26,394 bases of DNA from Streptomyces sp. WM6378. GTDB lineage: Bacteria; Actinomycetota; Actinomycetes; Streptomycetales; Streptomycetaceae. The position numbers were made by a program, and so were the translations under genes. Under the pieces are notes generated by a model. That model was not told the DNA's origin, did not search any database, and worked only from the letters and a program-made list of their open reading frames with translations. Below, piece after piece: positions 13,770-21,104 of the stretch (positions are counted from its first letter, which is position 1; each line of letters opens with the position of its first letter). Location: contig NZ_LGDD01000003.1 in NCBI RefSeq assembly GCF_001279695.1, positions 1 through 26,394 of the forward strand, given 5' to 3'.

Positions 13770-15611
13770 TCAGCTGGGCAAAGTCCAGCAGCGACCGTCC
13801 TCGCCCAAGTCCTGGGCATCCGGCGGGTGCATGGACACGACGGTCTCAAGTCGCACGCCGAGAGCTTCACCCGCCCCCAGTGGCCTCAACCAGAACACCC
13901 CGCTGCGCCAACCGCGGGCCGCCCGCGACAGCCCGGGCTCAACCCACGACAGCGTCTCCAGCGGCGCACCGTACGGTGCGCAGAACCGCGCCTGCTTCTC
14001 GGCCGCTTGCTTGTGGTTCGGGTTCGCGCTTTGAGACCCCACTTGCCAGGCGTCGTTGACGGTGGCGGCGTACCGGTCGTTGTTGGTGAGCGAGGCCAGG
14101 CCGAGTGACCGGTCGATGGTGCGCAGCAGGCCGTACTGGTCGGTGCGTTGGCTGGATTTGTAGCCGGTCTTCACCGAGTGCTGTGAGCCGATCAGGACGG
14201 TGGGCACGTGGTTGGGGTAGTAGGGGCCGAAAGCCTTGGTCGCCCCTTCGTCCCAGGTGACGATGAGCAGTGAGCGCTGTTGGGTCCAGGCCGGGGAGTT
14301 GAAGATCGTCGGCAGGGTGTTCTTGAGGTAGTTGTCGCCTGCGGTGATGCCGCAGCCCTCCATGTCGTTGCAGCCGTCGGCGGCGAACCATACGAAGTTG
14401 GGGGTCGTCGAGGCGGACTTGAGGTCGGCGTCCATGCTGGTCTGCGGCTGCCAGTGCGCCTGGCAGTAGGCGCTGTCCGTCTTCATGCCCTTGAAGTAGT
14501 AGAACGGCGTGTCATCGGGCTGGTAGTTGCCGCTGTCCTTGGTGTAGCAGTTGCTGGGCATGTTCTGGACGTATGACTTCCAGGTCTTCCCGGCTGCCTC
14601 GACCCGGTTGCCCAGGTGGGGGGCCTCGATCGCGGTGGTGCTGATCGAGTTGCCGGTCAACCCGTACAGTCCGCCCGCTGCCAGGGCCACATAGTTCGGG
14701 TCGCTGGGGTGGGTGGTGGCGTACGACTGGGTGAGTACGGTGTTGGCGTTGGCGAGCTTGTTGATGTACGGGGCCTGCGCGGTGTTGCCGATAATGTCTT
14801 TGTAGTTCTCGTTCTCCATGTAGACCACGAAGACGTGGTCGTAGCGCGGCACCGTGGACGGCGGTGGGCTCAGGACCGGGGCCGGTACCGGGGTGGAGAG
14901 GGTGAGTGAGAGGTCGTCGGCGTAGCCGTCGGTGGTGCTGCCGCCGGACCAGGTGAAGGCGAGTGCCACCTTGATGGTGCGGGTTCTCGTGGGCAGGTTG
15001 CCGCTGGCGGTCTTGCTGAGGAGCTTGGTGGTGTTGGCTCGGTCTGTGTTGGTCACCGGGCCCAGCGTGGTGGTGCCGAGGGTGTGGCCGGATCCGTCGA
15101 GGAAGGTGCCGCTGAGTGTGACGCGGTTGTTCTGCGAGGCGTAGCCGCCGAGCCAGCCCGACAGGTGGTAGCCGACCTGGCCGGTGTCGATGACCGATGC
15201 TGCCGAGGAGACGTCGACGTTCTGGTTCAGGCCGGCGTTTCCGGTCGCCCCGCCGGCGAAGAAGCTCTTGCCTCGGGTGGGGGGTCCGGGGGCGCTCGTG
15301 GTCGGGAAGCCGTCGGCCGCGCCGTAGCACACCACGTTCGGCTCGCCGCCGGTGATGGTCCAGCCGGGCACGGTCATGCCGTCCAGGCCGCTGGGCGAGC
15401 AGATGGCCGCCGACTCGCCGCCCGGGTCGGCCAGCAGGTTGCCACTGACCGCCGGGGCGACCGCGGTGGCTGCCGGGCGTGAAGCCGCCGGGCCTGTCTG
15501 GGGTGTAGCAGCCCAGGCTGTGGCCGTGGCCAGGCTGACGACGCTGAGCAGAGCGGTCGACAGAACGACGAGCGGAGTCCGTCGCAAGCGGGGTTGGGGG
15601 CGTAGGTGCAT
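13770..15611 (-). CDS. Secreted phosphoesterase (phospholipase C/acid phosphatase family)
   Basis: The protein has 613 residues. Residues 1-34 are a signal peptide ending in ATAWA. Residues 57-240 form a beta-rich accessory domain (NLLADPGGES ... SGWLGGYASQNN) of carbohydrate-binding type. Residues 256-525 are an alkaline-phosphatase-like phosphoesterase domain: VVYMENENY at 262-270 is the metal-binding ENxxY motif, THPSDPNYVALAAG at 300-313 the second block, and WDEG at 453-456 a further metal site. The domain normally ends soon after NDAW (519-522); the next 90 residues are unlike the family and probably read-through into foreign DNA. ATG 15611 has AGGAG six bases upstream. The product is probably exported to release phosphate from lipids or other esters. 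Confidence 0.88.
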   Translation of the reverse strand: MHLRPQPRLRRTPLVVLSTALLSVVSLATATAWAATPQTGPAASRPAATAVAPAVSGNLLADPGGESAAICSPSGLDGMTVPGWTITGGEPNVVCYGAADGFPTTSAPGPPTRGKSFFAGGATGNAGLNQNVDVSSAASVIDTGQVGYHLSGWLGGYASQNNRVTLSGTFLDGSGHTLGTTTLGPVTNTDRANTTKLLSKTASGNLPTRTRTIKVALAFTWSGGSTTDGYADDLSLTLSTPVPAPVLSPPPSTVPRYDHVFVVYMENENYKDIIGNTAQAPYINKLANANTVLTQSYATTHPSDPNYVALAAGGLYGLTGNSISTTAIEAPHLGNRVEAAGKTWKSYVQNMPSNCYTKDSGNYQPDDTPFYYFKGMKTDSAYCQAHWQPQTSMDADLKSASTTPNFVWFAADGCNDMEGCGITAGDNYLKNTLPTIFNSPAWTQQRSLLIVTWDEGATKAFGPYYPNHVPTVLIGSQHSVKTGYKSSQRTDQYGLLRTIDRSLGLASLTNNDRYAATVNDAWQVGSQSANPNHKQAAEKQARFCAPYGAPLETLSWVEPGLSRAARGWRSGVFWLRPLGAGEALGVRLETVVSMHPPDAQDLGEDGRCWTLPS

Positions 15612-15617
15612 CTCTGT

Positions 15618-15630
15618 CTCCTGACAGGAG
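15618..15630 (-). promoter_or_regulatory. Hairpin over the ribosome binding site of the phosphoesterase gene
   Basis: CTCCTGTCAGGAG (minus strand) is a perfect 13-base palindrome with a one-base centre; its right arm is the Shine-Dalgarno sequence six bases before the ATG. If it folds in mRNA it would mask ribosome binding, but the loop is too short for a stable hairpin, so a protein-binding site is also possible. Confidence 0.35.
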
Positions 15631-15650
15631 GGGGACACAGGGTCCGATCC

Positions 15651-15666
15651 ATTGGGCTAGCCCAAT
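15651..15666. promoter_or_regulatory. Perfect 16-bp palindrome, probable operator
   Basis: ATTGGGCTAGCCCAAT is an exact palindrome lying 40 bases upstream of the phosphoesterase start codon, in an AT-containing patch of otherwise GC-rich DNA. It is a good candidate for a repressor site at the promoter of that gene. It does not resemble the direct repeats of a PHO box. Confidence 0.5.
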
Positions 15667-15944
15667 CAGGACGAGGGTGCACGGTGCAGGTGGCCGATCT
15701 AATGGTCGCACTCAGCGCCGGCGTCGAGCCTGCCGGGGCAGCTTGTAGCAGGGGCAAGCCCACCGGTGGTCACTCGCGCCTGCTCCCCGTGCATCCGCGG
15801 CCACCGCGACTGGCCAACCCGGGGCAACAGCGGGGCCGTCGAAACCGTTGCCGCCGGCTCCAAACGCCCACGGGAGTCCGCAGCTCGCCGGCCTGTGTGC
15901 CGGGGCGGCGCGGCTCTCGGCACAGCCCGGCACACGGCGCCCGT
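15667..15944. other. Gene-free stretch upstream of the phosphoesterase
   Basis: No gene is supported. It carries the second copy of the 34-bp repeat (15802-15835). Several frames are open on both strands only because of the high GC content. Confidence 0.45.
15802..15835. repeat. 34-bp repeat, copy 2
   Basis: Starts CACCGCGACTGGCCAA and ends AACAGCGGGG; a direct copy of 13530-13563 with six differences. Confidence 0.5.
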
Positions 15945-15967
15945 CGACCGGGCGGGCCGGCCGGTCG
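15945..15967 (-). terminator. Terminator of the response regulator/kinase/DUF347 operon
   Basis: CGACCGG (15945-15951) and CCGGTCG (15961-15967) form a 7-bp stem with a 9-base loop, 12 bases beyond the stop of the minus-strand DUF347 gene. Confidence 0.45.
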
Positions 15968-15979
15968 TCACGTGGTCTG

Positions 15980-17251
15980 TCAGCCCAAGTCCGCCAGGAG
16001 GGCGTTCAGTTCGCTCTCCTGCTGCGCCGGCGGCAGCGGGGGGTTCGGGTGGTCGATGCCGAAGGTCTTGAGCACCTTGTCCATCTGGGCATCGATGGAT
16101 GTCCAGCCGGTGTCGTCCAGCGGCTGCAGCGAGTCCTGGTCGGCATCCCACAGGTCACGCAGCGCCTGGGCGGCCGCGTGGGCCCCGGCCGCGTCCCCCG
16201 AGCATGCGTCCTTGAGCGAGGTGGACGCGAGGGTCCGCAGCGCTCCGACCTTCGCGGGCGGGAAGTTCTTCACCGCCTGGCCGGGAGCCAGCTGGACGGC
16301 GGAGGTGGCGTCGGTCTCCGGTGCCGGGCCGACGTGCGGCTGACTGTGGGCCCACGCCAGCAGGGCTGCCGTGGCTACGGCAAGCAGTCCGAAGCCGGCC
16401 AGCGCACGGCGCTCCCGCGGGTTGCTGTTGGCCTGTTCGGCGTGGGTCGCCTCGTGGGTCTCGGTCACATCCGAGCGCGTCACCGTCAGGTAGACCACCG
16501 TCGCCAGGATCAGGCCGAGGAAGATGAGGCTGGTGGTGAACGTGCCCAGTGCGAGACCGGTCGGGTCGCCCGGGTTCTGGGCGGCCTTGGGGGAGGCGAG
16601 CCAGTCGCCGATGTTGGCGCCGAGCGGGCGGGTCAGGATGTAGGCGAGCCAGAAGGACAGCACTGGGTTCGCGCCGAACCGCCACAGCGCCGTGATCGCC
16701 GCGATGAGGCCGAGGGGCAGCAGTACCGAGACGCCTGGGCTCCAGCCGGTGAGCTCCAGAGTCCAGTCGCCGGTCGCGGTGCCGAGCGCGAAGGTGACCA
16801 GGACGGTCAGCCAGTAGAACGACTCCCTCGGGAGCGTGGTGACCGAGTGGATCGACAGCGTGCGCTCGCGCAGCCACCACACGCCGAAGACCGCCGCGAG
16901 CAGCACCGAGAACACCGCGGAGCTGATCCACAGGGGCACGTTCAGCTGGTCGGTCAGGATGTCGGTGTACAAGGTGCCCGTGACGCTGACAACGACCACG
17001 GTCAGCCAGTAGGGGAACGGGACGTACCGCTTGAGTCGCAGCTGGACGGCCAGGGCCACCACGAAAACCCCGGTGAAGATCCAGGCCGTGTTCACCAGGC
17101 CGACGCCCAGTTGGGTGTTGATCCAGTCGGCGAAGCTCTCACCGACCGTCGTGCACAGGACCTTGATCACCCAGAACCAGATGGTGACCTCGGGGACCTT
17201 GTTGAGCATGAGCCGCCCGCTGCGCGTGCGTGCTTCGGTTGTCGTTGTCAT
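15980..17251 (-). CDS. DUF347-repeat (COG4705-type) membrane protein
   Basis: The protein has 423 residues from ATG 17251. Four copies of a membrane repeat are visible, each with a W/Y-x-aromatic start and an Asp-containing end: IWFWVIKVLCTTVGESFADW, YWLTVVVVSVTGTLYTDIL, FYWLTVLVTFALGTATGDW and SFWLAYILTRPLGANIGDWL. This is the DUF347 repeat pattern. About 10 membrane segments are followed by a soluble C-terminal part of about 100 residues (from QLAPGQAVKNF, ending NALLADLG) outside the repeat family. The gene begins 39 bases after the sensor kinase and is probably the operon's output. Members of the family have been linked to metal or stress response, but the substrate is unknown. No Shine-Dalgarno site precedes the ATG; a TAATAG 12 bases upstream could be a -10 box giving a leaderless transcript. 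Confidence 0.85.
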   Translation of the reverse strand: MTTTTEARTRSGRLMLNKVPEVTIWFWVIKVLCTTVGESFADWINTQLGVGLVNTAWIFTGVFVVALAVQLRLKRYVPFPYWLTVVVVSVTGTLYTDILTDQLNVPLWISSAVFSVLLAAVFGVWWLRERTLSIHSVTTLPRESFYWLTVLVTFALGTATGDWTLELTGWSPGVSVLLPLGLIAAITALWRFGANPVLSFWLAYILTRPLGANIGDWLASPKAAQNPGDPTGLALGTFTTSLIFLGLILATVVYLTVTRSDVTETHEATHAEQANSNPRERRALAGFGLLAVATAALLAWAHSQPHVGPAPETDATSAVQLAPGQAVKNFPPAKVGALRTLASTSLKDACSGDAAGAHAAAQALRDLWDADQDSLQPLDDTGWTSIDAQMDKVLKTFGIDHPNPPLPPAQQESELNALLADLG

Positions 17252-17290
17252 GCAGGGAGGTCTATTACGGAGAACCTGCACGCAACCTGA

Positions 17291-18559
17291 CTACGTGGCC
17301 GCACGCGCGGCCGGGAGCGTCACCTCGACGTGACCGCGTCCGTCCGCGATCGCGCGGACCTCCACACCGGCCGATGCGGCGATGCGCCGGACCACCGGCA
17401 GCCCAAGCCCGTAGCCGCTGCCGCCGGTCACACCCGGTTCGAAAACCCGGTCGACCTCCTCGGGATCGAACCCGGGGCCGTCGTCCAGGACATCGACCAC
17501 GATGGCCTCACCCTGGACGCGCGCGGTGATCCACACACGCGACCGCGCATGCCGCAGGCCGTTCTCCAGTAGCGGCGAAAGGAGCGCCACGGCGATGTCG
17601 GGCGCCACGGTGACCTCGGCCTTCGCGGGAAAGGCGACCCCGACCGCGCGGCCGGCGATCGCTTTCTGCGCGGCAGAGCGCAGATCGCACCGAGTTCCGG
17701 CGTCAGTCCGTGCGCGCGCGGCGCGCAGAATCGTCGTGATCGCCGCATCGAGGCGGTCGACCTCGCTCAGCACCGTCTTCGGCGGCACCGGCTCGCCGGA
17801 CAGCTGTGCCAGCTGTGCCTCGCCCCGCAGGACCGTGAGCGGTGTCCGCAGCTCGTGGGCGATCTCATCGGTGAGCCGGCGCTCGTCCGCCAGCGCGTCG
17901 TCGACGCGCTCCAGGAGGTGGTCGAGGGTCCGCCCCAGTTCCCCGAACTCGTCGCGGGGGACTCCGAGGTTGAAGCGGCGCCCGGGTTCGTGATGGCCCC
18001 AGTCGTCGGCGAGGGCGGCCATCTCGTGCACGACCCGGAGCGCGCGGCGCACCACGAGGTGCGCGACGCCGCCGGCGAGGAGGACGGTGAGGCCGCCCAG
18101 GATCAGCGACAAGGTCAGGCTGTGCTGCTCGGACGTCTCGTAGGGCGTCAGGTCCACGCGGACGATCACCATGACGTGGTGGCCGTCGATCGGGACCTGC
18201 CGCGCGTACAGGAGGTAATTGCTGACAGTGGCGGTCTGCGATCGCTCTGAGCGTGCCAGCGCCTCGACGCGCTCGACCATGCCTGCCGGTACGTTCCCGT
18301 CGATCAGGCGGCCATCGGCATATACCCAGGCGACCTCGTCCAGCGCCTCGCTGTCGTTCTCGGTCAGTACGACGCGGCCGCCCACCGTGGTGACGTTCGC
18401 CGCGACCGCCTCGGCGCGGGTACGCGCCAGATCGTGCGCGTCGGCGTCCGTCACCCGGCTCAGCAGCACGTGCGAGACCACGACCAGTATCGCGACCACG
18501 GCGGTGGCGATCAGGACAGTGAGCGCGACGACCTTTCTGCGGAATCCCGTCACTGCCAT
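17291..18559 (-). CDS. Two-component sensor histidine kinase
   Basis: The protein has 422 residues. Membrane helices at about 10-32 and 150-171 flank an extracytoplasmic sensor of about 115 residues. A HAMP linker follows, then the dimerisation helix with the phosphoacceptor His235 in EIAHELRTPLT, and the ATPase domain with LLENGLRHA (N box), DDGPGFD (G1) and GSGYGLGLPVV (G2). It is an orthodox membrane kinase of the EnvZ/BaeS type. Its ATG overlaps the response regulator stop by 10 bases (ATGGCAGTGA), and the DUF347 gene follows, so the three genes form one operon. The sensor domain shows no recognised ligand motif. Confidence 0.93.
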   Translation of the reverse strand: MAVTGFRRKVVALTVLIATAVVAILVVVSHVLLSRVTDADAHDLARTRAEAVAANVTTVGGRVVLTENDSEALDEVAWVYADGRLIDGNVPAGMVERVEALARSERSQTATVSNYLLYARQVPIDGHHVMVIVRVDLTPYETSEQHSLTLSLILGGLTVLLAGGVAHLVVRRALRVVHEMAALADDWGHHEPGRRFNLGVPRDEFGELGRTLDHLLERVDDALADERRLTDEIAHELRTPLTVLRGEAQLAQLSGEPVPPKTVLSEVDRLDAAITTILRAARARTDAGTRCDLRSAAQKAIAGRAVGVAFPAKAEVTVAPDIAVALLSPLLENGLRHARSRVWITARVQGEAIVVDVLDDGPGFDPEEVDRVFEPGVTGGSGYGLGLPVVRRIAASAGVEVRAIADGRGHVEVTLPAARAAT

Positions 18560-19203
18560 CGGTAGCCCACGCCGCGGACGGTCGCCAGACGCTCCGCCAC
18601 ACCCAGCGGACCGAGCTTGGTCCGCAGCCGGCGCACGAAGGAGTCGAGGGTGTTGTCGTTGACCTGCGCGCCATGCGGCCAGCCGGCCGCGATGAGGGCG
18701 TGGCGGCGGACCGCATCGCCCTGCGAGGCGATGAGGCGGCCCAGTAGCCGGAACTCCGTCGGAGTCAGGCTTTCGCTCACCGAGTCGTAGGTCACCACGT
18801 GCTTGACCGGATCGAGGACGACCTCGTGCGGTGGGGGCGCCACGGTGGACCGGCGCAGCAGCGCACGGACCCGGACCAGCAGCTCGGGGACGTCGAAGGG
18901 CTTGGTCATGTAGTCGTCGGCGCCCGCCTCGAAGCCGCCCACCTTGTGATGCAGGCCGTCCAAGGCGGTGAGCATCAACACCGGCGCGTCGACGCCGCGC
19001 GCCCGCAGCGCCAGACAGACATCACGTCCGTCGGCGTCCGGGAGCCCGAGATCCAGGACGACCAGCCCAGGTGCCGGTGCGAGCTGCCGCAGCAGGCTCT
19101 CGGCCGTGGCGGCGACGGCAACGGTATGGCCGTCGTGCTCCAGGGCGCGCTTGAGGACGCTGCGGACCCCCGCGTCGTCTTCGCACACCATGATGAAAGC
19201 CAC
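18550..19203 (-). CDS. OmpR-family response regulator
   Basis: The protein has 217 residues. The receiver domain has the acidic pair ED(D) at 8-10, the phosphoacceptor Asp51 (VVLDLGLPDADG), Thr79 and Lys101 (MTKPF). The C-terminal winged helix (LTPTEFRLLGRLIAS ... NTLDSFVRRLRTKLG ... VRGVGYRW) is of the OmpR/PhoB type. The start is GTG 19203; ATG 19191 is a less likely alternative, since it would remove the first strand of the receiver. It is cotranscribed with the kinase and probably controls its own operon. Confidence 0.93.
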   Translation of the reverse strand: MAFIMVCEDDAGVRSVLKRALEHDGHTVAVAATAESLLRQLAPAPGLVVLDLGLPDADGRDVCLALRARGVDAPVLMLTALDGLHHKVGGFEAGADDYMTKPFDVPELLVRVRALLRRSTVAPPPHEVVLDPVKHVVTYDSVSESLTPTEFRLLGRLIASQGDAVRRHALIAAGWPHGAQVNDNTLDSFVRRLRTKLGPLGVAERLATVRGVGYRWQ

Positions 19204-19371
19204 GTGCTGACCCTAGATACTCTCGCCCCCGTTCTCCATCTGCCCTGGTCAGCCGTCTGACGGTCGGGGGCAGGCCGCTGATGGGGCACACCCTTGCGCT
19301 GCGAAACTGGGCCGCGACGGTCAGGCCCGACGGGCCGAGCCGCAGCAGCGGAGGTTGGCGGGAGGACCACA

Positions 19372-19719
19372 ATGGGTCGCATGGACCCCGTGCAGGAGTA
19401 CGTCGACGCCGTCGCGCCCGGCCACCGCCCGCTCTTCGACCGGGTGAACGGCCTGATCCTGGAGGAATTCCCGCAGGCGAGCGTGGCTCTGTCGTACGGA
19501 ATGCCCACCTACCGGGTCGAAAAGCGCAGGCTGCACATCGGTGTCTGGCAACATGGCGTCTCGATCTACGGGTGGGGGACGGACCGCGATGGCGGCTTCA
19601 GCTCCCGCCATCCCACGCTCATCAGCGGCAAGGCCACCATTCGGCTGCGGTCCACGGACATGGCGGCCGTGTCTGACGAGGAACTGCGCGCTCTGATCCG
19701 TGCCGCGCTGAGCCCCTGA
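19372..19719 (+). CDS. DUF1801 family protein
   Basis: The protein has 115 residues, starting at ATG 19372 six bases after GGGAGGA. The pattern MDPVQEYVDAV...RPLFDRVNGLILEEFP, ALSYGMPTYRVEKRRLHIGV and SGKATIRLRSTDMAAVSDEELRALIRAAL is that of DUF1801 (YdhG-like) proteins, small single-domain soluble proteins of frataxin-like fold; some relatives have been proposed to handle iron. It is intact and stands alone, diverging from the response regulator. Confidence 0.82.
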   Translation: MGRMDPVQEYVDAVAPGHRPLFDRVNGLILEEFPQASVALSYGMPTYRVEKRRLHIGVWQHGVSIYGWGTDRDGGFSSRHPTLISGKATIRLRSTDMAAVSDEELRALIRAALSP

Positions 19720-19767
19720 CCGGAGACCCGGCCCTGCACCAACGGTTCGCTGGTGTGGAGGGCCGCA

Positions 19768-20001
19768 ATGGGCATTGAGGAATCCACCCTCCGGGCCAAC
19801 GTCGCCGACCTTCCTCCTACAGGCCGCCGGGCGACGGCGTACGGCGTCTTCGCGGGCGTCGTCGGCGCCGCGAGCCTGGCCGGCGGGGCGCTCGTCGGCG
19901 CACTGTGCTCGCACTCGATTCCCGTCCTGGACACGGTGGTCGCCGCGATACGGGGGCTGGCGCTCGCCCCGCTGTTCACCACCCGCCTCCGCCGCGCCTG
20001 A
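19768..20001 (+). pseudogene. C-terminal remnant of an MFS transporter
   Basis: The frame to the TGA at 19999-20001 reads MGIEESTLRANVADLPPTG, then RRATAYGVFAGVVGAASLAG and GALVGALCSHSIPVLDTVVAA, ending LRRA. It matches the last two to three membrane helices of major-facilitator proteins, where (M)GxxESTxRAxVADLVPxxRRxTAYG lies in the loop before the final helices. About 78 residues remain of a usual 400. No start region fits a gene of this size. Confidence 0.65.
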
Positions 20002-20051
20002 TCCTCAACCGGGGGGTGCACGACCCGGCCGGCACGCAACCCGAACCCGTC

Positions 20052-20076
20052 TATGATCGTCTACAGGCTTGTAGAC
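20052..20076 (+). promoter_or_regulatory. Promoter with BlaI/CopY-like operator before the PAP2 gene
   Basis: TATGAT (20052-20057) looks like a -10 box. Directly after it GTCTACAGGCTTGTAGAC (20059-20076) has 7-bp arms with the TACA-N4-TGTA core, reminiscent of BlaI/MecI and CopY operators. A repressor here would cover the transcription start. The start codon lies about 110 bases downstream. No -35 match is clear. Confidence 0.45.
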
Positions 20077-20184
20077 CATCGTCTCCCGGTCAACGCATCT
20101 TCACCTGGAAGACTGCCGAACAGCCCGCCCGCCCCGCTGCCCGGAGCGGTCACCGCACTGCAACCCACCGGAGATCCGCATCCC

Positions 20185-20814
20185 ATGACCTCTTCCACCG
20201 CCACCACGACGCAGGCCCTGGACGGCGCCTCCATCGACGGCAGCCTGTACGGCGACGTCACCGACTTCGCCAAGCACACCCACTGGCTGAACGGGACGGT
20301 CCTCGCCTACACGACCTACGGCGTCGCGCTGTTCGCGGTGTTCATGCTCGTCGGCTGGTGGATCGCCCGGCGCAAGGACCCCTCGGTGATGGCGGCGGCG
20401 CTGGCCGTCCCGTTCGCCGTGGTGATCGCGTATCTGGTGAACTCCGGGATCAAGTCGGTGTTCACCGAACCGCGTCCGTGCCGGGCGCTGCCGCACGACT
20501 TCCTGATCGAGAAGTGCCCGCCGATCGACGACTACGCCTTCCCCAGCAACCACACCACGGTCGCCGCAGCCGCTGCCGCCGCGCTGTTCCTGATCAACTG
20601 GCGCCTGGGCGCCGTCGCCTCGCTCGCGGCCCTGCTGATGGCCGCCTCCCGGGTGTACGTCGGTGCGCACTACCCGCACGACGTACTGGCCGCCCTCGTG
20701 GTGGGGACCGTGGTCGCTCTCGCGGTCACCTGGGCCGCGCGGCGCTTCGCGACGCCGCTCGTCGTCCGCATGCGAGGCGGCGCGCTTGCTCCTCTGCTGA
20801 CCGCTACCGCGTAA
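20185..20814 (+). CDS. PAP2-superfamily membrane phosphatase
   Basis: The protein has 209 residues and about five membrane helices. All three phosphatase motifs are present: KX6RP at 90-98 (KSVFTEPRP), PSNH at 120-123 and SRVYVGAHYPHD at 155-166 with Arg156, His162 and Asp166. The second motif has Asn where PSGH is usual. Members remove phosphate from lipid pyrophosphates such as undecaprenyl pyrophosphate or from phosphatidic acid, with the active site facing outward. ATG 20185 has GGAG 11 bases upstream; the frame is open further upstream to 20053, but that would run into the operator. The presence of a BlaI-like operator would fit regulation linked to cell-wall stress. Confidence 0.9.
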   Translation: MTSSTATTTQALDGASIDGSLYGDVTDFAKHTHWLNGTVLAYTTYGVALFAVFMLVGWWIARRKDPSVMAAALAVPFAVVIAYLVNSGIKSVFTEPRPCRALPHDFLIEKCPPIDDYAFPSNHTTVAAAAAAALFLINWRLGAVASLAALLMAASRVYVGAHYPHDVLAALVVGTVVALAVTWAARRFATPLVVRMRGGALAPLLTATA

Positions 20815-21104
20815 GAGGCACTGCCGCTCCGGGCCGTGACGGGAGGGGGACCCGGGCACTGGCGATCTTCAGCAGCAGGTTGTCATATGCAGTCATCGCG
20901 TCCGGCCCGGCAGCTGCGGTGGTCCGGGCGGAACGAGGGTCTCCCGGAGAATGCCCGTCGCCGGGCCAGCAGTTGGGTCGGGGAGTCGGCGTGCAGCCGG
21001 GCAAGTTCGGTGAAGTGCAGACGGACTGTTCATTCGTACCGGGCGAAGGGGCCGACCGGGCCGTGGCCGTGTTCGGCCTGGCCGGGCCCGCCGGTCGATC
21101 CCGG
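20815..21104. other. Gene-free stretch between PAP2 and BASS genes
   Basis: About 290 bp between convergent genes. GC-rich inverted segments are frequent around 21040-21100, but no single clear terminator stands out. Confidence 0.45.

Noticed and set aside
13600..13770. Minus-strand stretch with VVMVTPADN resembling the IS5-type VTPADVxD segment
   Set aside because: The match is only a few residues without neighbouring catalytic motifs, too weak to call a transposase remnant.
15848..17290. Long plus-strand open frame over the DUF347 gene
   Set aside because: It is opposite a membrane protein with recognisable repeats and reads as Arg/Gly/Glu/Gln-rich filler.
19253..19263. CCGTCTGACGG palindrome upstream of the response regulator
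   Set aside because: Only 5-bp arms; such palindromes are expected by chance in this composition.
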